From positions 79,784-118,348 of the forward strand of contig JABIPA010000059.1 in the NCBI GenBank assembly GCA_018698675.1: 38,565 nucleotides of DNA. The letters are read 5' to 3'. The DNA comes from a bacterium (GTDB lineage Bacteria > Margulisbacteria > Marinamargulisbacteria > JABIPA01). The notes under the pieces are model-generated. The model saw nothing but the letters and a program-made list of their open reading frames with translations, was not told the DNA's origin and made no database searches. Made by a program: the position numbers and the translations under genes. Position 1 is the first letter of the stretch. Every line of letters starts with the position of its first letter. Below are positions 18,123-26,219 of the stretch, in pieces.

Positions 18123-18136
18123 AGGACTTTAATCAA

Positions 18137-18682
18137 ATGACAATTGAAGAAAAAATATCAGACTATATTTCCGTTTTAAAAAAATACAATGAAACAACAA
18201 ATGTATATTCAAAATCCGCTTACGATAAACTAGATTTTCATATAGAAAACTGCAGACTGCTTGGATTTCACATGAAACAAAAAGGTCCAATTTTTGATTT
18301 TGGTTCTGGTTCCGGACTACCTTCAGTAATTCTTTCTATCATAAAACCTAACACTAGAATTTTTGCAATTGATTCCACATTAAAAAAAGCGACATTTTTA
18401 AAACACGTTAAATCTGAATTAAATTTAGAAAACCTAACAGTTGTACATCAAGACGTACTTACTTTTTTAAGAACCGAAAAAACACGCCCCCGATATATCA
18501 CCGCCAAGGCATTTGCTCCCTTACCAAAGATATTGAACATATGTGAAAAGATAAAATTTAAAGGACAAGAGCTCTGGGTACCTATTAGTAAAAATCAAAA
18601 ATTAGAAATTCAAGAAATGAATTTACAAGGGAGTTGCTTCGTTGAAACAAACTCTCATATTTTTCTAAAATACTTATTGTAA
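18137..18682 (+). CDS. rsmG: 16S rRNA m7G527 methyltransferase RsmG (GidB)
   Basis: A SAM-dependent methyltransferase acting on G527 of 16S rRNA. The SAM-binding motif I is FDFGSGSGLPSVILSI, near residue 53. Acidic residues follow at AIDSTLKKATFL. The 181 residues are somewhat shorter than the usual 205-240, and the N-terminal helices look reduced. It lies 14 nt after mnmG in the standard gidA-gidB arrangement. AAAGGA precedes the ATG at loose spacing. Confidence 0.88.
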   Translation: MTIEEKISDYISVLKKYNETTNVYSKSAYDKLDFHIENCRLLGFHMKQKGPIFDFGSGSGLPSVILSIIKPNTRIFAIDSTLKKATFLKHVKSELNLENLTVVHQDVLTFLRTEKTRPRYITAKAFAPLPKILNICEKIKFKGQELWVPISKNQKLEIQEMNLQGSCFVETNSHIFLKYLL

Positions 18683-18767
18683 CTAAACGATATTTCTAAT
18701 AACGAATACCTCAATATAAAAATCATAACCAAAACAAATTAAGTTCTCTATTATAGAAAAACACAAT

Positions 18768-18783
18768 TGTTTCACGTAAAACA
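18768..18783. promoter_or_regulatory. parS-like site in the rsmG-parB gap
   Basis: TGTTTCACGTAAAACA differs from the parS consensus by one base. It lies in the intergenic gap between the convergent rsmG and parB. Confidence 0.7.
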
Positions 18784-18888
18784 ATTATGTTTTTATGTAC
18801 AATACTATTAATAGGCTAGAAGTTTTAATTCAAGAAATACAGGTTCACAATGACCCTTTATTTATATGTGACTGAAACAAAAATTTTT

Positions 18889-18918
18889 AAATTGGGACTT
18901 TTAAACCCGTCCCAATTT
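18889..18918. terminator. Bidirectional terminator between rsmG and parB
   Basis: A 10-bp stem AAATTGGGAC/GTCCCAATTT with a 10-nt loop is followed by T6 on the plus strand. On the minus strand it includes the last parB codons and the stop. It could end both convergent transcripts. Confidence 0.8.
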
Positions 18919-19764
18919 TTTGAGAAGATCTGAAAAACCTTTATTTGATTTATAATAAAGTTTTACATAACCCTTTTTCTTATTACCGGTTATCTTAACC
19001 CGAGTATCAAACTCATCAGATAAAGCGGATTCAAAACGACCTAAATATTGCTTATCACTAATATTTTTCTCCTTTTGAACATCACTTTTTTCTCTTAATC
19101 CTTTGATATAAGCCTCAATATCTCGAACAGTCCACCTGTTCTTAATTGCCAATTCAAATATTGCATTCAACGTAGGTTCATGTGAAATAGATAACAAAGC
19201 TCGGGCATGTCCCTCAGAAAAATCTCCGTCCGTAATTGCCATAATTATCTTTTCTGGCAGAGATAATAATCGTAACGAGTTAGTCACAGCTGACCTACTT
19301 CGTGAAAATATCTTGGCAATTTCTTCATGAGTTAGCGAGAATTCATTTACTAAACGGTTATACCCTTTTGCAACTTCTATAGCATTTAATTCTTCCCGCT
19401 CTATGTTTTCAACGATAGCCATCATCAAAGATTCTTGATCGGTATAGTCTTTCACAATAGCAGGGATTCGCTCAAGATTAGCTAATCGACTCGCCCGAAA
19501 TCGTCTTTCACCAGAAACAATTTCATAACCTATTCCTTTTCGCCTTACCAAAATAGGTTGAGCTAAACCGAATTTCTTAATTGATTCAGAAAGAGATTCA
19601 ATCGCTTCATTTTTAAAATGTTTTCTAGGCTGAAACGGGTTAGGTGATACTTTATTCAATGGAATATGAACTATCGTTCGACCAGAAGCTAACGCACCTT
19701 TAGGTATTAAGGCTTCAAGTCCTTTACCTAATCGTTTTGTATTACTATCTAACACGGGCAACAA
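18901..19764 (-). CDS. parB: Chromosome-partitioning protein ParB
   Basis: A parS-binding CTPase clamp that loads SMC and forms the origin partition complex. The N-terminal domain has VSPNPFQPRKHF and the CTP-binding GERRFRASRLA motif. The central HTH is EEIAKIFSRSRSAVTNSLRLL. A C-terminal dimerisation segment ends in SDLLKKLGRV. The 287-residue length is typical. The gene overlaps the end of parA by 20 nt, so the two are translationally coupled. The six parS or parS-like sites between 16.1 and 21.1 kb are its likely targets. Confidence 0.96.
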   Translation of the reverse strand: MLPVLDSNTKRLGKGLEALIPKGALASGRTIVHIPLNKVSPNPFQPRKHFKNEAIESLSESIKKFGLAQPILVRRKGIGYEIVSGERRFRASRLANLERIPAIVKDYTDQESLMMAIVENIEREELNAIEVAKGYNRLVNEFSLTHEEIAKIFSRSRSAVTNSLRLLSLPEKIIMAITDGDFSEGHARALLSISHEPTLNAIFELAIKNRWTVRDIEAYIKGLREKSDVQKEKNISDKQYLGRFESALSDEFDTRVKITGNKKKGYVKLYYKSNKGFSDLLKKLGRV

Positions 19765-20512
19765 CCTCTTTCGCTAAACTTTGATATGCCTCTGATCCCT
19801 TTGATTGAGGGTTATACAGTGCAATTGGTAACCCGTGACTAGGAGCCTCAGATAACCGAATATTTCTTGGGACGATAGTATCAAATACAAGTTCCTTAAA
19901 AAATTCTCTCGTATTCGATACAACTTGTTTATTCAATGCCGTTCGTTTATCAAACATCGTTAAAACTATCCCCATTATTTCTAAATCTGGATTTAATCCG
20001 TCTTTAACTAAATTCAATGTTTCTAATAAATGAGCAATACCTTCTAATGCAAAATATTCACATTGAACGGGTATAATTGCCTTATGAGTCGCTGTTAATG
20101 CATTTATCGTTAATAACCCTAAAGAGGGCCCACAATCAATGATAATAAATTCATAATAAGCACTTAATGGTTCTAGACGTTGTTTTAAAATTGTTTCACG
20201 TGAAACATACTCAATTAATTCAATTTCTGCACCACTCAAGTCTTGCGATGATGGAATTAGGTGAAGATTATCGAAAGCCGTTGGATAAATAACGGATTCC
20301 AAGGGTTCATTTTCTATAATAAGGTGATAAATATTTTTATCAATACGGTCTTGTCTTACACCAACCCCAGATGATGCATTTGCCTGAGGATCACTGTCTA
20401 TTAATAACGTTTTATGACCGGATTCCGCCAAGAAGGAAGCTAAATTAATAGCAGTAGTCGTCTTACCAACGCCACCTTTTTGATTAACAACTGAAAAAAT
20501 AACTGCTCTCAT
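19745..20512 (-). CDS. parA: Chromosome-partitioning ATPase ParA (Soj)
   Basis: A deviant-Walker ATPase that moves ParB-parS complexes over the nucleoid. The motif KGGVGKTT is at residues 12-19 with the signature lysine, and DSDPQANASSGVG follows. Walker B is FIIIDCGPSLG. The 255-residue length is normal. A parS site is embedded in the coding sequence (20192-20207). A TATACT -10 box ends about 12 nt before the ATG and there is no Shine-Dalgarno sequence, so the mRNA may be nearly leaderless. Confidence 0.96.
   Translation of the reverse strand: MRAVIFSVVNQKGGVGKTTTAINLASFLAESGHKTLLIDSDPQANASSGVGVRQDRIDKNIYHLIIENEPLESVIYPTAFDNLHLIPSSQDLSGAEIELIEYVSRETILKQRLEPLSAYYEFIIIDCGPSLGLLTINALTATHKAIIPVQCEYFALEGIAHLLETLNLVKDGLNPDLEIMGIVLTMFDKRTALNKQVVSNTREFFKELVFDTIVPRNIRLSEAPSHGLPIALYNPQSKGSEAYQSLAKEVVARVR
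20192..20207. promoter_or_regulatory. parS site inside parA
   Basis: A perfect 16-nt TGTTTCACGTGAAACA, identical to the widely conserved parS consensus. Confidence 0.92.
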
Positions 20513-20524
20513 AACTTAAAAATA

Positions 20525-20554
20525 AGTATAACAAACAATAGGTTCTATGGTTAA
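20525..20554 (-). promoter_or_regulatory. Candidate parA promoter
   Basis: On the minus strand TTAACC, an 18-nt spacer and TATACT precede the parA ATG. The expected transcription start is about 5 nt from the start codon. The rest of the 285-nt gap to the DUF721 gene is AT-rich with nothing else I can support. Confidence 0.45.
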
Positions 20555-20797
20555 GTTTAATTTTAAAATTATTAAGTTTTTGAGCACAAATTTTAAGATT
20601 TATAAAACATAAATAGGCAAACTATTTCAGTTATAAATTAAAAACATAATCATAACAACGAATGGTGATACAAAAACAATAACCGAGTTACATTAAGTCG
20701 ATTCAAAAAATAGACTACTTCGATCTTTATAGAAGAAGTTTAGAAGTTAAAATAGAAAATGATTTATGAGAGAAGTATAGAAAAAAAAATATTTAAT

Positions 20798-21400
20798 CTA
20801 AACCTTATCAATATTTGTTTTATACATACTTCTTCGATAAGTAGCCTTAGGTTCAACAAGCGCTTCCTTAGCTAACTTTCTCTTATGTATTTCACGTGAA
20901 ACTTCAGCATCGTAAAAACGTCTTTTGGCAACACAGGTAAAACAAACATTTTCGCTTGTATACATCTTATCGCAAACAGCACATAATTTTTTACCTTTTT
21001 CTCGTTTCCTTTTATTTGATAATTCAATTTTTTCATGTAAACCCAAAGAATCCTTAGATGTAGGCTTATTTTTTGTACTAGATTCAATTCCGTCTTGTTG
21101 ACGACTTAATACATGTTTCACGTGAAACATAGATACTTTGTCCTTTCCCAATACATCACTAATCTTTTCCAAAATCATTCCTCTAAGATGATTCACTTCA
21201 GTCTTCCAACAAGGATTAATTGTCTCAACTATTAACTTACGATCTCTAAAACTATGAAAATAAAACTCGTTGGAAAGGTCTCCAAAAATTGATTTCCAAT
21301 TGTTCTTAATTCTTTTCTCAATCACTAACTGACTTGATAGGTTTCGAAGGTGTGGGTTTTTCTCTAATAACTTAAATAACTTATCCACACTCAACCCCAC
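20798..21400 (-). CDS. DUF721/DciA-like protein with C-terminal zinc knuckle
   Basis: The N-terminal ~90 residues match DUF721 (DciA), the loader or activator of the replicative helicase in many bacteria that lack DnaC or DnaI. Seen are the helical start, IKNNWKSIFGDLS, then the beta part KLIVETINPCWKTEVNHLRG. After a linker, residues 140-156 form CxxC-x9-CxxC (CAVC...CFTC), a probable zinc ribbon, followed by a basic tail. DciA proteins often end soon after the DUF721 domain, so the zinc part is noteworthy. The gene overlaps recF by 20 nt and continues the dnaA-dnaN-recF cluster, which supports a replication role. Two parS-like sites lie in its coding sequence. Confidence 0.8.
   Translation of the reverse strand: MGLSVDKLFKLLEKNPHLRNLSSQLVIEKRIKNNWKSIFGDLSNEFYFHSFRDRKLIVETINPCWKTEVNHLRGMILEKISDVLGKDKVSMFHVKHVLSRQQDGIESSTKNKPTSKDSLGLHEKIELSNKRKREKGKKLCAVCDKMYTSENVCFTCVAKRRFYDAEVSREIHKRKLAKEALVEPKATYRRSMYKTNIDKV
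20888..20903. promoter_or_regulatory. Weak parS-like site in the DUF721 gene
   Basis: TATTTCACGTGAAACT keeps the 12-nt TTTCACGTGAAA centre but differs from the consensus at two outer positions. Confidence 0.55.
21114..21129. promoter_or_regulatory. parS site in the DUF721 gene
   Basis: A perfect TGTTTCACGTGAAACA, extended to an 18-nt palindrome with flanking A/T. In frame it encodes MFHVKH. Confidence 0.92.
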
Positions 21401-22481
21401 CCGTGTCTATTTTTATGATAGCTGGTTTTTTAAAGTATTGAGCGTCGGTTTTAAAAATAGTTGCATAAAATATTTGAGACTCAGTATCAATAACATTGAT
21501 TATAGCAGCTTTATTTTTGGCATCAATTTCAGCAAAAGGATCGTCTAATAACAATGTCGGTCGTAACCCAGTTTGCTCAGAAACAATTTCAATTTGAGCA
21601 AGTCTTAGAAAAAAAGATAGGCTTCTATTTATCCCTCTAGAAAAAAATCGTTTCAACTCTTTCTTCTTTATATTTAAAAAGAAATCATCTCTATGAGCGC
21701 CGACTATTGAGAATCCCAAATCTTTTTCTTTATCAAATACATCTCCTAAAACACGTTTGAGCGTCTCTTTATAATTCTCTTCTGTGAACGAGTCTAAAGG
21801 GATACCATGATAAGAATATCCAATAATCAATGATTCATAAAAATCGGGGAAAATTGGAGCGACAAATTTCTTAGTCTGCGTTTCCATTTGAACGAGAGCC
21901 TTAAGTCTCATAGTAATAAGTTTATATGAGTACTCAATAAGTTGATCGTTCCAATAATCGATGCTTTCTTTTTTCTTTATATTTTTTAATTGAAAGTTTT
22001 TTTGCTTAATGATTCGGTTGTACCCTTGAAGAGTTGCAGTGTACTCACTAAATAGAACGCCGCAGAATCGATTTAACACATCACGTCTATAGTCAGGTGA
22101 CTCTTGAAACGTTTTAATAACGTCAGACGAAATATACTCGACGTTTAAATGTTCTTTTAGCAATTGCGTGGAATTCAATAATTGTTGATTAAATGTTCCT
22201 AGTCGTTTTCCATCTTTTAAAATCTTAAAATAAACTTTGTGTTTTTGATCATCTTTACTAACCTCGAGTCCTATATAACTCAAGGCTGTATCAAATCTTA
22301 CCAAATTTTCATTTTTAGATTCTCTATGTGATGACCCATTACCTAGAAAAAATATAGACTCTAAAAAATTGGTTTTACCTTGATTGTTTTCACCGTATAT
22401 AAAGACATTCGACTTTCCTTTAAAATCAAGTAAAACCTCTCCAAAATTACGAAAGTCCTTTAGCCAAAGTTTCGTAATCAT
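21381..22481 (-). CDS. recF: DNA replication and repair protein RecF
   Basis: An SMC-like ATPase that helps load RecA at gapped DNA. The N-terminus LWLKDFRNFGE is family-typical. Walker A is GENNQGKT at residues 30-37. The ABC signature region reads FFSRGINRSLSFFLRLAQ and Walker B is LLLDDPFAEID. The 366-residue length is normal. The ABC signature departs from the common SRGQQK version but keeps the S-x-G core. The gene lies 6 nt after dnaN and overlaps the DUF721 gene, consistent with one dnaN-recF-dciA unit. Confidence 0.94.
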   Translation of the reverse strand: MITKLWLKDFRNFGEVLLDFKGKSNVFIYGENNQGKTNFLESIFFLGNGSSHRESKNENLVRFDTALSYIGLEVSKDDQKHKVYFKILKDGKRLGTFNQQLLNSTQLLKEHLNVEYISSDVIKTFQESPDYRRDVLNRFCGVLFSEYTATLQGYNRIIKQKNFQLKNIKKKESIDYWNDQLIEYSYKLITMRLKALVQMETQTKKFVAPIFPDFYESLIIGYSYHGIPLDSFTEENYKETLKRVLGDVFDKEKDLGFSIVGAHRDDFFLNIKKKELKRFFSRGINRSLSFFLRLAQIEIVSEQTGLRPTLLLDDPFAEIDAKNKAAIINVIDTESQIFYATIFKTDAQYFKKPAIIKIDTGGVECG

Positions 22482-22487
22482 AAACCA

Positions 22488-23621
22488 TTAAGCATCCGTC
22501 TCTTGGAAATCATTGGTACGTATAGGCATAATAATATACGTATAATCCCCCTCATTTTTAGGTTGAATCACACATGGACTAACTTCACTACTAAACTTTA
22601 TTACCAAGTCTTCATCATCGAGATTTTTAATCGCGTCTAATATAAGCTTTACGTTGAAAGCAATTTTCGAATCACCTTCTCCAGACTCACGATTAACATC
22701 AATTCCCTCTTTAAATTCACCCAAAGCATTAGCGTTTGACTTAATAATGAGCTCATTATCAAAAAAATTGAACCTAACAACGTTATTAGATTCAGCTGCA
22801 ATTATCTGAGCGCGTTCAGATGCGTCCAACAACAACTTTCTTGGGATTACATAGGAATGTACTGATTCAGAAGGCATTACTTGTCTATAGTCAGGGAATT
22901 GCCCCTCTATAAGACGACTTAAGAAAGTAGTTTCTCCTATAAAAAAAGCAACCTGTTTTTCTGAAACATTAATTTCTATAGACTCTTCTTGAGGAAGGGT
23001 TTGAATTATTTTACTTACTTCGTTCATCGCTTTAAACGGAACTATTGCAGAAAATTCTTTATCAATTCCTTCACATTTTTTTTGTTTCAAACTTAATCGA
23101 AATCCATCTGTAGATATAAAAGACAAATGTTCAGGTTCGTTTTTTATTAGAATTCCGTTTAAAAATTGTTTTGTTTCATCGAATGATACAGAAAAAATGG
23201 TTTTCTTAATTAAATCTTTTAATTCTTCTATTTGAATAGGAAACAGGTATCCGTCGTTAACTTTAGGAAACTGAGGGTAATCGTTTGTTGATAGACCCAG
23301 AATCTCAAAATCAACTTTTTCTGATTTTATTTTTAAAACGTTTTCAGTCGTTTCTATCGTTACCGGGTGATTCTGAAGACGGCCCATAATAGACAAAATT
23401 GTTTTAGACTTAACTAAAATTTCACCTTCTTGTTCCATCGAATCAACAGGAATACTATGTTTTATTCCTATTTCTAAATCATTTCCGATTAATGTTAATT
23501 TATTTTCTTTTAAGCTTAGAAAAACATATTCCAATACGTTAACTGACGATCTGTTTGATATCGCTTTGTCTACAATTGATAATGCTTTTTGAAACTGGTC
23601 ACTTTGACATGAGAATTTCAT
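22488..23621 (-). CDS. dnaN: DNA polymerase III beta sliding clamp
   Basis: The processivity clamp, a dimeric ring of three-domain subunits. The N-terminus MKFSCQSDQFQKAL and the C-terminal YTIIMPIR (the protein-binding M-P-[IM]-R motif) are typical. I start it at ATG 23621, giving 377 residues, because a perfect GGAGG lies just upstream. An earlier in-frame TTG (23633) overlaps that ribosome-binding site and is unlikely. The gene follows dnaA with a 241-nt gap that holds the probable origin. Confidence 0.97.
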   Translation of the reverse strand: MKFSCQSDQFQKALSIVDKAISNRSSVNVLEYVFLSLKENKLTLIGNDLEIGIKHSIPVDSMEQEGEILVKSKTILSIMGRLQNHPVTIETTENVLKIKSEKVDFEILGLSTNDYPQFPKVNDGYLFPIQIEELKDLIKKTIFSVSFDETKQFLNGILIKNEPEHLSFISTDGFRLSLKQKKCEGIDKEFSAIVPFKAMNEVSKIIQTLPQEESIEINVSEKQVAFFIGETTFLSRLIEGQFPDYRQVMPSESVHSYVIPRKLLLDASERAQIIAAESNNVVRFNFFDNELIIKSNANALGEFKEGIDVNRESGEGDSKIAFNVKLILDAIKNLDDEDLVIKFSSEVSPCVIQPKNEGDYTYIIMPIRTNDFQETDA

Positions 23622-23862
23622 TTTTTCCTCCAATAACTCTAATTAAGTTAATATTATTATAAATATATAAATATATAAATCATAGTAGTAAGCACCTGTG
23701 GAAATGTGTACAACTCTAAAATATACTTTATTTATCGTTTTTATTCGTATTTTTTAAAATGTTTAAATTTGTGTATAACTGGGAAGTCGTTGTTTTTTTT
23801 AACATTTTATTCATTGCTATTCACACCTTATCCATAGGTTATCCACTGGTAATTTAGCGGTT
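23622..23862. other. Probable oriC (unwinding region) between dnaA and dnaN
   Basis: Reading from dnaA to dnaN on the minus strand, there are DnaA boxes or near-boxes. These are TTATCCACT and TTATCCATA on the plus strand (23839-23847, 23828-23836), then minus-strand TTATACACA (23770-23778), TTGTACACA (23705-23713) and ATTTCCACA (23697-23705). Next comes a short GC-richer step (GGTGC) and then TTA-CTA-CTA (23683-23691), which matches the DnaA-trio pattern. An almost pure A/T stretch (23644-23680) follows. This order matches the basal unwinding layout known from Bacillus-type origins. The sequence signal is strong, but function is inferred. Confidence 0.8.
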
Positions 23863-25236
23863 TTAACCATCGTTTTTAATGTTTGAGATAAGGCTATTAA
23901 ACAACTGTTTTGTTTCAGGGTCTGTTGCAACTAGGCCTTTAATTTTGTCACACGCATGCATGACAGTTGTATGGTCTCTTTTTCCAAAACTCTCCCCTAT
24001 TTTAGGTAAGGATACGTTGGTAAGTTCTCTAGTTAAGTACATAGCCATTTGACGGGCATATGAGATTTCTTTTGTCCGAGACTTAGATACAAGGTCATTA
24101 ACAGGTATATTAAAGAACTCAGATACCTTCCGTCTAATATGAGGGATTGTAAGCGGTTTTTCCAATTTAACACCGACTATGTCCCTTATTACACTACTTG
24201 CTACCGCCAATGTGATTTCACTTTGCAATAATTTTGAATAAGCGACAATTCGAGTCAACGCGCCTTCCATTTCTCGCACGTTTGAAGGAAATTGGGTCGC
24301 TATGAAATGTAGTATTTCGTCTGATATGTCAAAATTATTTAATTCTGTTTTTTTTCGTAAAATTGCTATTCGTGTTTCAAACTCTGGAGGTTGAATATCT
24401 GCTATTAACCCCCATTCAAAACGAGTTCGTAACCTTAACTCTAATGTTGGTATTTCTTTTGGTGTTCTATCTGATGTTAAGATTATTTGTTTGTTATTCA
24501 TATGGAGATCATTAAACGTGTGAAAAAACTCTTCTTGTGTTTGCGTTTTTCCGGCTAAAAATTGAATATCATCAACGAGAAGAACGTCCAAATTTCGATA
24601 TTTTGTTCTAAATTGATCAACGCTTTTATCTTTTATTGCGTTAATAAGTTCGTTTGTAAATTTTTCAGAGGAAACAAGCGCTATTTTTGCTGCCGGGTTT
24701 GTCTCAAGTATACTTAAACCTATTGCGTGCATAAGGTGAGTTTTTCCAAGTCCAACGTTTCCGTAAATAAATAAAGGGTTGTACGCTCTCGCTGGTGCTT
24801 TAGCGACGGCTTCAGATGCCGCGTAAGCAAATCTGTTGTTATGTCCGGGGATAAAGTTATCGAATGTATATTTTTCGTTAAAACCTGTTGGTTTAATTAT
24901 TTCTTTCTGAGGAACAGTCGATGGTTTTTCTGGCAATATTGATAGTTGTTCGGTTCTTTTTGGTTGTTCTTTTAAAATTTCATATGTAATTAGGAATGTT
25001 TCGAACCCTAAAGATTTAAAAAAAGAAATAATTAGCTCTTCACATTTTTCTTTGAGCCAATTCTTTGAAAAAGCGTTTGAAGCTTGGATAGTTAATATGT
25101 CATTTTTTAAAGAAAGTGGCTTGGCTGACGAGTTAAACATTTGAAATGCAGCTGGAGATATATTTGATTGTAGGAATTCTTTTAAATTATTCCATGTATT
25201 GTCTAATTTATCGTCAGCTATTAACACGTTTTCCAC
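23863..25236 (-). CDS. dnaA: Chromosomal replication initiator DnaA
   Basis: The AAA+ initiator that binds DnaA boxes and opens oriC. Domain I covers about residues 10-90, and a short linker follows. The AAA+ core has Walker A GNVGLGKT at 159-166 and Walker B LLVDDIQFL. Domain IV ends with FGKRDHTTVMHACDKI, the DnaA-box recognition signature. The 457-residue length is normal. The start is GTG, preceded by AAGGA at 5-6 nt. Three perfect DnaA boxes lie 80-120 nt upstream, suggesting autoregulation and a second origin subregion. Confidence 0.98.
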   Translation of the reverse strand: MENVLIADDKLDNTWNNLKEFLQSNISPAAFQMFNSSAKPLSLKNDILTIQASNAFSKNWLKEKCEELIISFFKSLGFETFLITYEILKEQPKRTEQLSILPEKPSTVPQKEIIKPTGFNEKYTFDNFIPGHNNRFAYAASEAVAKAPARAYNPLFIYGNVGLGKTHLMHAIGLSILETNPAAKIALVSSEKFTNELINAIKDKSVDQFRTKYRNLDVLLVDDIQFLAGKTQTQEEFFHTFNDLHMNNKQIILTSDRTPKEIPTLELRLRTRFEWGLIADIQPPEFETRIAILRKKTELNNFDISDEILHFIATQFPSNVREMEGALTRIVAYSKLLQSEITLAVASSVIRDIVGVKLEKPLTIPHIRRKVSEFFNIPVNDLVSKSRTKEISYARQMAMYLTRELTNVSLPKIGESFGKRDHTTVMHACDKIKGLVATDPETKQLFNSLISNIKNDG

Positions 25237-25315
25237 AGGTATTCCTTCACATTTTTATTTTGTATATAGGTAAATTTAGGTTAAAAGGAGCTTAAATTAT
25301 TGATTAAGGTATGGG

Positions 25316-25356
25316 TTATCCACATTTATTAAAACTTATCCACAAAGTTATCCACA
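25316..25356. promoter_or_regulatory. Cluster of three perfect DnaA boxes upstream of dnaA
   Basis: TTATCCACA occurs at 25316-25324, 25336-25344 and 25348-25356, all on the plus strand. A related TTTTCCACA overlaps the dnaA start codon. With the dnaA-dnaN gap this gives boxes on both sides of dnaA, a bipartite-origin layout. Confidence 0.9.
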
Positions 25357-25431
25357 GGGTCTTCTAAACTTATGGCCTAACCACCTAAAAAACATACCAT
25401 TTTTAACGAGATAAAAACAAGGATTAAGTTA

Positions 25432-26199
25432 TTATTTTTTGCAGATGACGTATACGCTAGGTGTTAGAAAAATCCATGAAAAAAAAGATTGGCCTATCAT
25501 ATCTAATTGGGTGAGTTTTTGCGGATTTATTCGTTTTTTTAAAAATGCTGATCGAAAAAAAGACGTATTAATTGTTTTTTCTATTTTAAAATTATTCTTT
25601 TTAAGTAATTTGATAATTGATGTAGGGTTAAAATTATAAAAAGAGTCGTTTAGTTTTAATCGTTTGTCTGAAAACAGGTCAAAAAATAGTGATGGGTTTG
25701 TGAATAGTTTTGGCAACGTTTTTATAATATTTTTTATATGTCGTTTGTTTGGTATTTCTACTATTAAATGGCCGTTATAATTAAGTATCTTCCATGCTTC
25801 TTGAAAAAAACGCTCTGGATCTATCATATGATGCATTGTTCTTATAGATAAAACGCAATCAGTCGTTTCTTTTGCTATGGGTATATCGTAAAAACTTCCT
25901 GAGATTAGTGTTGTATTTGGTTTTAAATTAGACTCTGAGGCCTGTTTTAGAAGGTGGTGAGCATAATCTAATAGTATCCATGACGTTCCAAACTGGGAGT
26001 ATGTTGGATAGAGTCTTCCGAACCCACAACCAATATCTGTGATTGACGTTGGTTTTAATTTTGTAAGAATTTTTTGTATCGTTTTATGTTCACAGAGATT
26101 CTCGTATTCTCTAGTTCCAGAATCCCAAAAGTCTTTTTTGTAGTCATACCCTTTATAGTCGCTAATTTTTCGTTTATTGGAAGATGATGTATTTGTCAT
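25432..26199 (-). CDS. Class I SAM-dependent methyltransferase
   Basis: A 255-residue protein with a Rossmann-type methyltransferase core. Motif I is ITDIGCGFGRLYP (near residue 56). The acidic end of strand 2 is WILLDYAHH. Motif IV-like CVLSIRTMHHMIDPERFFQEAWKIL is typical of the methyltransferase-11 (UbiE-like) group. The substrate cannot be told from sequence. The C-terminal half, with SFYNFNPTSIIKLLKKNNF, also resembles this group. It lies 20 nt after ruvA, so it could be cotranscribed, and it ends next to the DnaA-box region. No good Shine-Dalgarno sequence is seen. Confidence 0.85.
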   Translation of the reverse strand: MTNTSSSNKRKISDYKGYDYKKDFWDSGTREYENLCEHKTIQKILTKLKPTSITDIGCGFGRLYPTYSQFGTSWILLDYAHHLLKQASESNLKPNTTLISGSFYDIPIAKETTDCVLSIRTMHHMIDPERFFQEAWKILNYNGHLIVEIPNKRHIKNIIKTLPKLFTNPSLFFDLFSDKRLKLNDSFYNFNPTSIIKLLKKNNFKIEKTINTSFFRSAFLKKRINPQKLTQLDMIGQSFFSWIFLTPSVYVICKK

Positions 26200-26219
26200 A
26201 TTAATTTATCAACTTAAGA

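Noticed and set aside
18264..18279. parS-like GATTTCACATGAAACA in rsmG
   Set aside because: Three mismatches, one of them in the central CG step, so too weak to list.
23622..23633. TTG start for dnaN giving four extra residues
   Set aside because: The TTG and next codon form the GGAGG ribosome-binding site of the ATG at 23621, which is the natural start.
25439..25639. Plus-strand open frame at the end of the methyltransferase gene
   Set aside because: It lies antisense to conserved methyltransferase sequence and its translation shows no domain.
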